Below, piece after piece: positions 50,726 through 61,963 of a DNA stretch of 64,000 nucleotides (within the stretch, counting starts at the first letter, position 1; every line of letters starts with the position of its first letter). Source of the stretch: Pomacea canaliculata (taxonomy: Eukaryota > Mollusca > Gastropoda > Architaenioglossa > Ampullariidae). The notes below the pieces were generated by a model. It worked only from the letters and a program-made list of their open reading frames with translations, searched no databases and had not been told where the DNA came from. The translations under genes were made by a program, and so were the position numbers. The stretch is from assembly GCF_003073045.1 (NCBI RefSeq), contig NC_037590.1, forward strand, positions 16,708,778-16,772,777. Reading direction: 5' to 3'.

Positions 50726-53590
50726 AATGATTGAAAATTCAAAAATGTAATAAAAGTGAGGAAATCAATTAGCAATAGACAGTCTTGTCATTCACAACAG
50801 TTTTCATGCATGAAAGTAGTTTTGCATTTGTTTAAAAAATTTTTTTTATGCCTTCATGTGCTGTCTGAAAACTCAGGTCCATTTTCTGCCTGCTATGTCT
50901 TCTTTGTTTATAGAATCAGTCATCAAAATTTGAAATGTTATTAAATTATGAAATGCAGGCACTGTATTTTATTGGGGGTTTTTTTATCTTTTGTTTGCGG
51001 GATGGGTGGGTGGGAAGCAATACAAGTACTTTTATTTTATTATCATTATCTATTGAATACAAGTAGAATATACTGTGGCTACTGATTGTTTCATGCTTTG
51101 TCCTCATTTTGTTTTTGTCCGTACAAGCATGGATGCCGCTCAGGTCTGTATCCATCACCTTTTGTAAAAGTTTGTATTGTCCCACAGGGGCTTAAGACCT
51201 ATACACCTGTAGTCAACACCTATAGCAGAAAAGAAGACTGCTGACACTTGGTGCAATGAGGGTGAAAATTACTGTAGCAGATTTTTGTTTGTTTTTTCCC
51301 TCAAGATTTCTTTGTAATTTTACTGTGAATACAAAGGTGTGTTCTTTGAGTTTTTTACTTTTTACACAGAATCAAAAGGTGTCTTCTCAAGCATTAGTTG
51401 ATGTTTCAGACTTCATATTTTTTTTAATACTAATTGGTACAAGGAGGTTGGAGGAGTGGTTAGCATCAAATATGTTTAGTAACATGATGAGCTTAGTGTT
51501 TTTGGAGACAAATATTTGCAAGTATAAATGTGTATATCGGAAGCAGATGTTTGCTTGTCTGCATGCATGCACACATTTTGTGTATGTGCACATGCCAGTA
51601 AGTGTGCATATGACAGTGTGGCTCAGCAAACATGAATTGTGTGGGTTTTGTTTTGTTTGCATATTAAAAGGTATGCAGGAGTCTTTAGCCTGCAAACTAT
51701 TAAAAGCCCTGTTCACTGCAAGTAGGGAAAGTGGAGGCTATCCTCTCTACCACCTTTGACCTTTCCTGATTAATCAGATACAAACTTAGACTAGGGCAAG
51801 CCTTGGACCAGGGACTCTCTGATCCAAAGTCAAACATGCTCACCACCAGCACTGGGGTTTCTTCCATGCTTCCGTACATAGCGGCTTAATCTTTCGAAAG
51901 AATGGTTTTAAAATGGATTGTTTCTTCCTATGTATTTGGTTATGATGTTAACATAGCTGTTTATTAAATGTGTCAGCAAAACTAACAAATATACCATTGT
52001 AAGAGGAAACAGCTGAAAGCTCAGATTTGTTAATGTTTCAGAAGTTTACATAAGGAAAGTGTGTGAATTGTTGCCAGTATTAAAAAATGTGCAAGTTTTC
52101 TAATTCATTTGTGAAGTCTCTTTTGGCAAGATTGTGTCAGGTTTTTATACTCTTATAGGATGTATATTCGTTTACAGTTTTTCAAATCTCTTGTTTTTTC
52201 TGAGTGCCCAGTGATAGTTTTGCCCTTTTCAAATTGGAGACATTTAAATTACTTTGTAACTATGTAAATGATCCATGAGAATTATTTGTTTTGCAATTGT
52301 CTCGAGGAAAAATAATTTGGAGAAATTTTGAGTGTCTGCACTAAGGTGAAAAGTGATCTCAAAATAAAAGGTGAAGGTTCCCATAGCTAAAGAATGCAAG
52401 TGGTTTACCATGTACAGGGGATGTCACATAGGCTTTTCGCTGGCTTTACCTTCCTTGATAAATCCAGTAGCAGGCATAAGCGGATCTCAAAAGCCATAAC
52501 CGACTCTGAAGCTGAGCAAACTAGCTACCAGGTGATCAAGGCTCCCAGTCTCAAAATGTACACCCCTTATTAAAGATTCACTGCTAATTTTATAACAAAC
52601 TAAAAAAAGAAAACTATAACATCTGGGGTTTTTTTTTAATTCACTATATAGTAAAATATAATAAAATAGAGCATGAACCTTTTAAGCAGTCATAAATCAT
52701 AAAGTGGAGCATCAGCATAAGGCAATATATATGTTCCTTAGAACAGGAAATCATTAGGGTTTTTTTTAAAGCAGCATGCTAATGCTAATTATAAAATAAT
52801 AATTTGCATTGTTAAAATGTAAATCTTCCACACAAAATAAATTGTGCTTAAATCTAAGCAGAAAGAGGCGGTGATTTGTTGGAATATAGAATATTGGTCA
52901 CAAAAACAAATCTGTCAAAGAAAGTACTTATCTGCAAATCAAAACTACAATAAATGTAAAACCAGACCTGTCAGTAGTATCAAAAAAAGATCAGATGTCT
53001 CTGGCAAAATCTATATATGTATTTTCATGTCTATTACTATTGAGATTTGGTCCCATTTCAAAACATAATTCACAAGACATGAAAAGGAATGTAATTCATG
53101 GAGATTTTCTAGATAAAACTGCATGTTCAGTAATTGTAGCAGGTAAAACTCTAAATTCAAACTATTTTGAGAAATTGTGATATCTGAGAGATTCTGTGCC
53201 TACTCCCATTTTCAGCAAAGGCAATTACATCTCAAGAATATTTGCAAGGACAAGGACATGAAAATGTATGTTAGTCTGGTTGTGAATCCCCGTAGCTCTC
53301 ACCAGCTGGTAATGCTATCCCTCTCTCACAAAAGGTATTGGTGGCGTAATGCCCTGTAAACATGCACTACCCACACATCAATGGCTGTACAAGGGAAAAA
53401 AGCAAGGGATGGGATTCACAATAAAACTTCAAATGGTCAAACAAGAAACAGCCTATCATCAGGCGTGAATCTGATGTATCAACATCTTCAGTACCCTATG
53501 CATGATCATAAAACTTTGTAAAGGCTTTCTTGCTATTGAGGGTTTTTTTTTTTTTTTACCAATTGTTGGTCTTTTACACTGGGACAGGTT
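50726..53590. other. Intergenic spacer between CASD1 and CRIP
   Basis: AT-rich DNA with runs of T and short A/T repeats. The longest ATG-initiated ORF (51256-51759, 167 codons) has no recognisable domain, is Phe/Cys/His-rich and looks like chance reading of AT-rich DNA. A small inverted-repeat element lies at 53280-53421. I see no gene. Confidence 0.5.
53280..53421. mobile_element. Small element bounded by perfect 11-bp inverted repeats
   Basis: TTGTGAATCCC at 53280-53290 is inverted exactly at 53411-53421. The 142-bp unit between is more G+C-rich than its surroundings. This could be a short non-autonomous DNA element; no target duplication is evident and an 11-bp match could be chance. Confidence 0.35.
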
Positions 53591-53607
53591 TTTTTTGTCT
53601 TGTTTCG

Positions 53608-54389
53608 TTTATTTTTGCATTAGGAGATTGGATCACTTTGCATCATGGGATGAGGTTAATAGTCAACCCGTATAGATTGTGGGTGCAGCAAAAGGCAAAT
53701 AACTGATTGTTAAATTCCACTTTGCAAACAGAAACTGTTCCAACAATTACCCAGTAATGAATATTAAAATAAACCAGCAGTCATACTGCAAAAATCTTCA
53801 AATGAATAAGTTTCTTTGCAACTGTGTTTTCAAGAAACTTTTTTGCAATCTTCTTCACCATTTTGTTTTCGTTTGCTGTTGTGAAAGCAAGAAGTTGCAA
53901 TGAGAAAACTGGTTTGATGAAAATCTTTGCCATTATTATTTTTTGTAACAGTTTGTAGCAATTTTGATCATCTATTTTTATGTTGGTCACAGTTGATAGG
54001 TCTCTGCCAGTCAATGTACTTTGAACTTTGAACATGGACATGAACCAAAATGAGGAATGTGGCTTAGATGCCCAACAGCTGCAAACTATGAAGGAGGAAG
54101 CAAAATGTTTACACTCCGTAAAAGTAAGGTTTCTATGTGTTCAATTTCTACTGGGGGTGCTTCAGACTTAAACACCGTGAATTAAACCTGATTAGTAGAA
54201 ACATTACAGTATCATCTGATGTTATGTCTATTTGCCTCTAAGAAATTTCACCAAGATCAGGTATGCAGAAGGATATTTTTAGAAGAGTCACAGAACTCTG
54301 ATTAAGTCTTCTCTCAAGTAGTGCAGACTATCTACTCTGGAGTGATAATGTAAGCAGCAGGCATAGGAAGCCAAAAATATCTCCTGCAT
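53608..54389 (-). other. Probable CRIP 3' UTR
   Basis: Downstream of the CRIP stop on the minus strand. A minus-strand AATAAA (TTTATT on the plus strand) lies at about 53608-53613 and would give a 3' UTR of roughly 0.8 kb. An 86-codon minus ORF at 53781-54041 falls inside this interval and shows no family signature. Confidence 0.4.
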
Positions 54390-57300
54390 TCACTTCTTGT
54401 AATTGTAGCTTTCAGCTCCTCCACGACCAAATCCTGGAATTACAGGCACAGTGTCATTGGCATATTACAACCAGTTGCCATATTAATACTCATGTGAACC
54501 TGTGGCAAAACATATCTACTGTCCTTAACACAGCACACAATCTGTCACGATCTCACAGGAGAATAAGGGAAAGAGATTTGTCAACCAGTTTTTAACTAAA
54601 TTTTAAACTGTCCATCTGAATTGTTTCACAGATGCACTTGCTGTAGTTAATAACCCTGTAACTTTACTCACCCCCAGGACCAAACATGGCTGAGTAACAT
54701 GGGTTGTTGCAATATGGCTTCCCCTCATGCTGCAACAAATGTTGTTGATGGTCATATTTCCTTTTATATCATCTATTACACCCTAATGCTCACAATTTTA
54801 CTAACATATGTAGCAAAACTTTGCAGTAAAAAAATGAAATACAAGAGTTTTACTCTCTCACACACATATATACTGCAGAAGGCTTTTCCTTAGCTAGTCT
54901 CCTATAACACCTCTCTGGTATGTCAGATTCTAGCACAAAGCATGCCATTACAGATCTGTCACCCTCTCTCCCTGCCGCAGGACCAGTAAACATTGGCTTA
55001 TCTGGGGTTATTGTGTTAGTGGTTAACTTACCTCTGCATGGCTTCCCGCAGTGAGAGTCTTATTGCACTTTTCACACCTCAGACATGGCCTGTGCCAGTC
55101 CTTGCCAAGAGAGGTAACTTTCTCAGCTGAAACATTCATGTTCATATTAATGTATTCTGGCTGATGTATATATATGTCTTAAAATTTTGAGGTATAGTCA
55201 TGGGTTTAATCTGTCCATCAAACTCATTCTTTGCAACAGTTGTGCCGACCTCCAAACAACTAAAGAATTCTTCAGTGAATGAAGGTGAAGACATGTAGAT
55301 CACCCAGAAAAAGGAAATAAAAAATAAACTAAAAAACGTTTCTTGGAATCTTAATGTGAACGATTTGGCCTTTGATTATCTTTAGTGAAAGACAAAAAGA
55401 AAAGTCTAAATGGAAACAGTGAAACTCTGAAGAAAAAAAAAAACTCTGTGTGTGTGAGAGAGAGAGAGAATGGCTGTCTTCAAATCCGAGATATTTCTCA
55501 ATACGGATCCTTCCCAAAGGCTCGACCTGAAACTACTTTGCGTTCATCATGGTTGACACCGACCAGCCCATCGACGTCACATCGTCCTAGGCTGACAACG
55601 CCACAAAAGACCGGATAGGGCGGGTTAAGGGTCAGTGGGTGGTGCCCGTGAGTGGATCGACGGTATGAAAAGGATGTGTTAGAGTCGTGCCAGCACTGCA
55701 GTAACTGCATGTTTACTTGCATAAATGCTTCTCATAGCGAAGCTTCGTATTCCACGATAAGCCTACACCTTGCCAGTGTGTGACTAATACAACTTTATGG
55801 AACGCCAAGTCTGAAAGCTTCTCACGGTCTGATTACTGTCAGGGACGTGGTCCTTTCACTAGCTGTCGTGTGATTCCAGGAGTGCGTGAACCGAAAATAG
55901 AGTAAAATGTCAGGCGGGCGAGGAGAGGCGCACCCACAGTGAAAATGTTTACGCATGCACGAAATACAAAAACAAAGTGCTAGTCATAGTTGTGTGTGAT
56001 AAAAAGAGAGAAATTTGAACATTCAAAACCCGTATACATGTATTTCATTAAATGGACCAGCGTTTTGCAACTTAAACTTTTTTAAAATGTGTATAGATGC
56101 AGAAGAAAGCTCTGGAGGTGGCTAGCAGACGAGGCTTAATACTATGTTTACCAGGCATGAGCTCTTACTTTATGATTCGCCCATTCGCCCAGCTAACAAT
56201 AGGCGCTGTAAGTGTATGCTTGAAGTAGGTAGACACACCCTCACCGTCAACATGTTTTGCGTCTGGCCTGAATGTCAAAGTCTACCTGCCGGTGGTAATT
56301 GTCAAACAAATAAAAAAAACCCAACTTTATGGTGTAATTCATCTTATACACTGATTTTACCGCTTATGGTGAAGCATAACATTGGCTGAATATTTTTTAG
56401 TGTTTTTTTTTTTTTTTCTTATCGCATTTTTTGTTGTTGTCTTGTTGGTGAATGTTTGTGTTCGTTTTTTTTCGTAACCGTGTAAACATTGAAGGGTTGT
56501 GTGGGGCGGAAAAGGGAGGTGCTCGTCATCTTGCCAAGGTGAAGCAGCACTGGATGCATTGGCTGTGTGTGCACTATGCAGCATGACTGGCACCCCTCCG
56601 TCCCTACTGCGATGTGTTCTAAGGATCACAGGAGGAGTTTCCGACAAGGCCGGTCCATGTGTACCCTTAGAAAGCAGCAAAAGGGCTATAGCGCTTGCTT
56701 GTCCAAAGCAGTTAAGCCTTTCTTTCCTTTGCTTTTGTCGTTGACTTCCGTTAACTGCATTATCACCACCCTCACATGTCCCCCATGCATCAGTGCACGA
56801 ACTGAAGCAATAAATTTAACTGAGCAAACAATCAAGACTGTATCAGATATGAGAATCCCGCGTGCTAATGCATGGATACAGTATTCGCACGTATAATAAT
56901 GCTCAAAATTAGAATGGACATTGTAATGAAGGAGGGAGAAAAAAAAAGTTCAAGTGATGAGAATGACCGCTTTTTGACAAGTTGTCACTTCATCATCTAT
57001 ATCCACGCCACTCACACGCGCGCGCACATGCTTGCGTCAGTGAGTGCAATAAGTGCGCGAATTTACAAAATGAGGAGACAGGAAACTGCAGACTACACGT
57101 ATACATATCGCCGGCATCTACAAGAACAAGCCTGAAGCCTGAAAGGCAATGCAACAAGTGAAATAAGCATAAACACTCTAAACAAACCCTATGCGCGCTT
57201 GCATTCTCATCTTCCAGATGAGAGCGGGAAAAAAAATTGTTTACGCTCCGATTCGATCGAACGGTCCGACGGTAGGTCGGCAACATATTAACCAGGCTTA

Positions 57301-57534
57301 CAGCGCTTACGACACGAAAATGCTGTCTATGTCACAAATTTGACACAAAATCATTTACCGATCAGCGAAAGCTTATCTTTATTTTTCATAGCTCCTCGAT
57401 TTACATCAAAATACAGCTTTTTATTGTCGCTGTACTTTAAATATGTATGGTAATTAATAACTTTTGGTACTGTCGACGTCTGAGGGGTACTCACCAAAGT
57501 ACACTTCCTTCTGGCATTTTGGGCACTTAGGCAT
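54390..57534 (-). CDS. CRIP1: CRIP-type single-LIM cysteine-rich protein, four exons
   Basis: Small zinc-binding LIM protein of the cysteine-rich intestinal protein family, thought to act as a protein-interaction adaptor. Exons on the minus strand: 57495-57534, 55032-55126, 54672-54729, 54390-54433; they join in frame to 237 nt, 78 aa (human CRIP1 is 77). The order is [13 protein letters not shown], then [52 protein letters not shown] and [13 protein letters not shown]. The eight LIM ligands are C-X2-C-X17-H-X2-C-X2-C-X2-C plus the C-terminal C/C pair. The glycine-rich tail after the LIM is diagnostic of CRIP. Donors and acceptors are consensus on the minus strand. CRIP1 versus CRIP2/3 cannot be separated, but a single LIM favours CRIP1. 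Confidence 0.94.
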
Positions 57535-58135
57535 GATTGAAGATCAAAGTTCTAGAGGCGTCTCAGTATTCACTGTGTTTGAAACTGGGCAGAATCCGAT
57601 TGTCGAGTGAAGGAAACCGACTTGCCAGGCGGGGAAATCAAGTGGCCGCGCGACCTGTTTGGTTAACGCCCAACTTTTGCACACGACATGTGATGAGTAA
57701 CAGCCGTCTTTTGCACACGACACTAATGTTTGTCATCCGTGCTGGACAATAGTGAAAATAATGGGTGCTGCAGTGTAGTTTTTTTATACGATTGTGTAGG
57801 CGTAGAAATTATTACAACTCCACTTATAGCTTTTCTATGATCCTGCATGTATACGCATTAAAACATGCATAGCATAAGGTCACACCGATTTGCCATTTTC
57901 TTTCCCTGGATGCGCGCACATGCACAATTTCAGAACTTTACGTCGAATCAATGGCGTTTTCCACCATAAATGTGTACAATTAATAGTTTCAATAGTTACA
58001 AGCCAAATTGTTTTTTTCCGAGACCAAAAACAACAACAACAAAAAAAATTAAGGGAGGCGATCCAGCTGAAATTTTGAAGAAAATAAGCGTAACCTCCCT
58101 TGGACGATGTGTTATGTCGTCGGCACAGCAGAAGT
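57535..58135. promoter_or_regulatory. Shared head-to-head promoter region of CRIP and NDUFAF8
   Basis: The two start codons, at 57534 (minus) and 58136 (plus), lie 601 bp apart and point away from each other, so 5' UTRs and both promoters must fit here unless there are upstream non-coding exons. The first 200 bp next to CRIP are richer in CG dinucleotides than the rest. No TATA box is convincing. Confidence 0.5.
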
Positions 58136-58810
58136 ATGTCGAAAGCAGTAGCTTCAGCTCGTCGAAGAATGCAACAATATCCTCAAGCATTTTTACAGTG
58201 TACAGGACCGGTAACGTTATTTCTGAGCGTTTGTTTATTATGCTTTGGTCAGTACAGCTCTGTATTCTTTTCCTACCTTTTAGTTTTTGATACTAAGATT
58301 TTGCTTATTTTTTTAAACAGGCAGCAGCTTATGGAAAGTGCGTCGCTGTCAAAGACAATGTCACGAAGCATATATGTGACAAGGAGTTTAGAGCTTTAAA
58401 GGACTGCATTGAAAAAGCGGTAAGGATGCGTAAAAAACTTCAGTGTTCGGAATAATCGAGAGTTCTACACAGAGATACTAAGAACATTACCATTTCTTAA
58501 ATACCGAGGGTATACCCATGCATACATGCAGATTGAATTTTGAGAGCATTGTGTGAAGTTGTATCGTGTACGTGTTTGTGTGTGAGAGAAAAGGAGAGAG
58601 AAAGTAGGAAGAGAGGAACACTACTAATACATAGGTTTTAAAGTTCATTTATATATTTAGAACTGACATTTGAAAATAACATCAAATTTTCAGCAATTTT
58701 GATGCAAATTTTAATGTTTAATTTCTTTTTATTTATTTAATGTAAATGTCTTTTTCTACCTTTTTTTTTTTTTACATCGTACACTTTTTCAGATGCAGAA
58801 AACAAAGTAA
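58136..58810 (+). CDS. NDUFAF8: NADH dehydrogenase complex I assembly factor 8, three exons
   Basis: Mitochondrial twin-CX9C protein that in human cells stabilises NDUFAF5 during assembly of complex I. Exons 58136-58210, 58321-58419 and 58793-58810 (all phase 0) give 63 aa; human NDUFAF8 is 74. The exons read MSKAVASARRRMQQYPQAFL, then QCTGPAAAYGKCVAV, KHICDKEFRALKDCIEKA and MQKTK. The four Cys form C-X9-C-X11-C-X9-C, and the AAAYG(K/R)C block is shared with the human protein. The ATG at 58136 has A at -3; an upstream in-frame TTG at 58100 is not needed. The third exon encodes only five residues. A polyadenylation signal AATAAA at 58863-58868 gives a short 3' UTR. Confidence 0.92.
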
Positions 58811-61540
58811 CTGACACAACCCAGAAGATACTGTACAGTTGTTATAAGCTTTTAATAGCATAAATAAAATATTGACAGTTTAGAATCATATCTTTTCCAT
58901 GTGTCATAAAGATGTTTATTATGGTGAAAGTGTTGCTTATGGGACTAATATAAAGCCTATAGAAAGGTGATAATTTATCAGTTTACTGTTGGGAATGCTT
59001 GTCCCCTTGTCATACAAGAATAAGTTGAATGTTAACTCACAATGTTTTGTAAATTGTGTTTAAAGTGGGCAAATGTGCATGCATGCACTGAGGCTGCATT
59101 TGGTGGCAATCATTACAAGGAAAAGCATCTACAATGTTCTTGTTTTTGCAAATAGCTACCTCTCTTCCCATGCTGAGTACAGAGTGTTGCTTTAGGTCAG
59201 TATTGTTATAGATTTTTTTTAATGAGTTTGAAGGTGATTTTAGCTTGTGCGTTTATGAATGACTAGTAAATTTCCACCAGTCTTGTACAGTGTTTGATTT
59301 GGCAATATCTTGTGGATGTGCTCATTTTTTTATACTTTCTGTAGTGTGTGCATGCACACGTAGTGATCATTGAATATGTGTGTTTAGATGGGTGGTAGTA
59401 AGTCTAGTTGATACTGTTCAACAATCATTTGCTGTCATAACAAGTAACGGGAGCAAAGCAACTTAAACAATTGGTAACAAATCATGAAATCCAAAAATGG
59501 AATCTAAGCAAATAGCAAAAGTCAAATCACAATTTGTATTACTGGACAGCTTGCAGACAATTTTTTTTCAATTTATTACCAAAATGAGGCTATACAGCAA
59601 ACAGCTTAAGGCTTAGCGAACAATGACAATGGCTATCAGCAGAGTCTGAGAGAGTAGCTACAATATGTAAACAATCAAGAGGTGACCCATACTACATGGT
59701 AGGATGTCACTGTGGAGTGTCAAATGTTTCGGTTTAATTTTTTTTTTTTTGCTTCCGCAGGCAAGTATACTGAAAGAGCAAAGCAAGTGGCTCTCATTTA
59801 TGCTATAGGCCTTTCAGGCAAAAGTTTCAATCAAATGCAGCATGCGAACATTTCAGTGATTGAATTTAGATCTCCATGTTTATGTGCGTTTCATGCTATT
59901 CATCATTCATTAAGAAAGCTTTCAGACTAATGAAGCAGATTATTTTGTGTTATAAATAGGCAAGGGTTCGGTAAACAGTGCAACAAAGCAATGCATTTAC
60001 GGTAATTATATTACTGACATCAAAAGTCTCGTTAAATTCCATCTTCAGAGAAGTTGGCGGAGAAGTTGGCATGATGCTAAACGTTGGTGGCGGCAGACAG
60101 TCATCAGACCACCCATGCACGTCCATGGGCGAATGCGTGACGTGTAAGGGCGACGGCTTACGTTGTCATGGCGACGACTTGCTTTGTCATGGCGACGGAT
60201 TACGCTGTCATGGCTGCAGTGGAGGGAGAAAGCTGGGCGAGTATGTTGATCAGGCCTACTCATGTTCAAACAAGGAGTCGCTCCTTTTGTGTGCTCTGGT
60301 AACAGTATCGGTGTGTGAGAGCTTCTATGGAATAAAGGTAATCATTCAGACTGAGCTTTTAGTAGATAAGAAAAATTCAGGACAGGTTGAATCAAGTTGT
60401 ACACATCTCAAAGATCGCTGGGACGGCCCAGAATGATCTTCTGCCTCTTTGTAACTGGCAGGGACTGTCTGAAGTCATCACGATCCTGCGAAATGATAGA
60501 TATGTCCTATCGGGAGAGTCAGCTCCCCATTCCGTGTACCTGTATGCAGGAGCAGCTGGTTGAGAATGCCCTGTGGTGTTTCGGCCCAGAGATTTCTAAA
60601 CGCTGGGGTGTGGCCTGTGTGGGTGTGTGAGTGTGTGATGGTATGCGGGTCTGAATTGTGATAACACGGGGATCTGGCTGGTGTGACATGTATGAATATG
60701 CGATGGTATTGTTGGCGTTGTTTTATATGCTTCTTAAACTCTTATAGAAGTATTGCTTAAATTACTTTCTTGGGTAAATAAAGTACATTTGTTTTTAAAA
60801 GCCCATTAAAATTCCTTAATAATAATTGGTGAGCTCGTGTTGCGCAGCACCCCAGCCATAGCCAGGCTCGCCGCGCTTGACAAACACAAGAAAATAAAGG
60901 AATCCTGGGGCTTTTTCGTTGAAGTTAGCGGAAGACTTGAGTTGTTGCGTTGCTGGTGGAATCTTTAAAGACAAACATTGTGATTTGGTAAAGTTCAACT
61001 TTACAGGTCGCACAGTCTTGTAGAGAACGTAGAATAGGTTAATATTTCATAGTAGCAACGACATGTGCAAACAACTGTCATGGCATCAGGTACAACAGAG
61101 TAGCAGCCTATGGAAAATTCTGAAAGTCGATGAATGAACGTTGTCGTTGCTTTACTGGTGTACATCTTGATAGGCCAAGACTGTGATCAGTTACATAATT
61201 TTTAAATACTTTTTTAGATGAAGAATAAAATTTGAGGAAAAAGGCAGGAGCTTGTGTATGGATGCTTGGTTTTTCAGGAGTGTGTAGTTAATTATTGTGA
61301 AGTATAATAAAGTGTGTTTGTGATTATTGATGCTACAACAGATGCACGTCTGTTGATAAACAGAGATCCGTCACCGCTATGAAGATCGCTCATATCGCTC
61401 TCACGTTGCATGCACAAATACGGTAAAACACAAGTGCTAAACGTTTCTAAAAAATAAAAACTGTACCAACAGATTGCTCGCTGTCTCACACACACATGTG
61501 ACTTTCTGTACTAGCTCTCTGCTTTTTCACAAAACACCGA
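58811..61540. other. Spacer between NDUFAF8 and the unknown secreted-protein gene
   Basis: No convincing coding gene. It holds poly-T tracts, a CG-richer patch at about 60,050-60,560 with a 21-bp tandem repeat, a strong-looking splice acceptor (polypyrimidine then CAG) at about 59,760, and an orphan plus-strand AATAAA at 60777-60782. A non-coding transcript or alternative NDUFAF8 3' exon is possible but unproven. Confidence 0.4.
60149..60211. repeat. Three 21-bp tandem units
   Basis: Units at 60149-60169, 60170-60190 and 60191-60211 share GGCGACG at the start and TGTCAT at the end. Read in the plus frame they would give GDGLRCH-like heptads, but the surrounding reading frame has no ATG start and no recognisable protein, so I treat it as a minisatellite. 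Confidence 0.8.
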
Positions 61541-61547
61541 GGATTGA

Positions 61548-61553
61548 TTTATT
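61548..61553 (-). terminator. Candidate polyadenylation signal of the secreted-protein gene
   Basis: AATAAA on the minus strand, about 410 nt downstream of the stop codon at 61964. Confidence 0.4.
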
Positions 61554-61963
61554 TTTATCATTTAATTTGACTTCAAAAACCATTAATTCATCACAAGAAG
61601 TCTGAATTTTTCGTTAAATGTTGGAATTAATTGCAACATTTGTATAAAATAATGGGATTTATGTAGGTCGTCGTCTGAATCAAAGTCTGGATAAGAAACA
61701 GCAGACAATTTTCTTGCCTGAGCGGTTCTGCTGTTAATGGTACCCTGTTTTGCTTTCGTTGTTTTTACACAGGCATAGCAGTCCTTTCACCCAGCCAGTT
61801 GAGCAAGTATCTGAAATTATTCGTTCATCCACTTTCGCAAGTTCATATGCAAAAATCAAAAAAAGTCAGCCATACCAGCTAAACATTGTCATAGAAAGCA
61901 CCGAGTTTTTGATAAGGAGTTATTGGCATCTGTTAAGAAGGTCGAGGATGTGGCACAGCGGGG

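Noticed and set aside
51256..51759. 167-codon ATG-initiated plus-strand ORF
   Set aside because: No domain, signal or family motif; composition (Phe, Cys, His, Val) follows the AT- and TG-rich DNA; lies in spacer after the CASD1 poly(A) signal.
53781..54041. 86-codon minus-strand ORF downstream of CRIP
   Set aside because: Within the probable CRIP 3' UTR and without family signature.
59978..60436. 152-codon plus ORF with GDGLRCH heptads
   Set aside because: It opens with GTG rather than ATG, and the repeat is a 21-bp minisatellite in non-coding context; no recognisable protein on either side.
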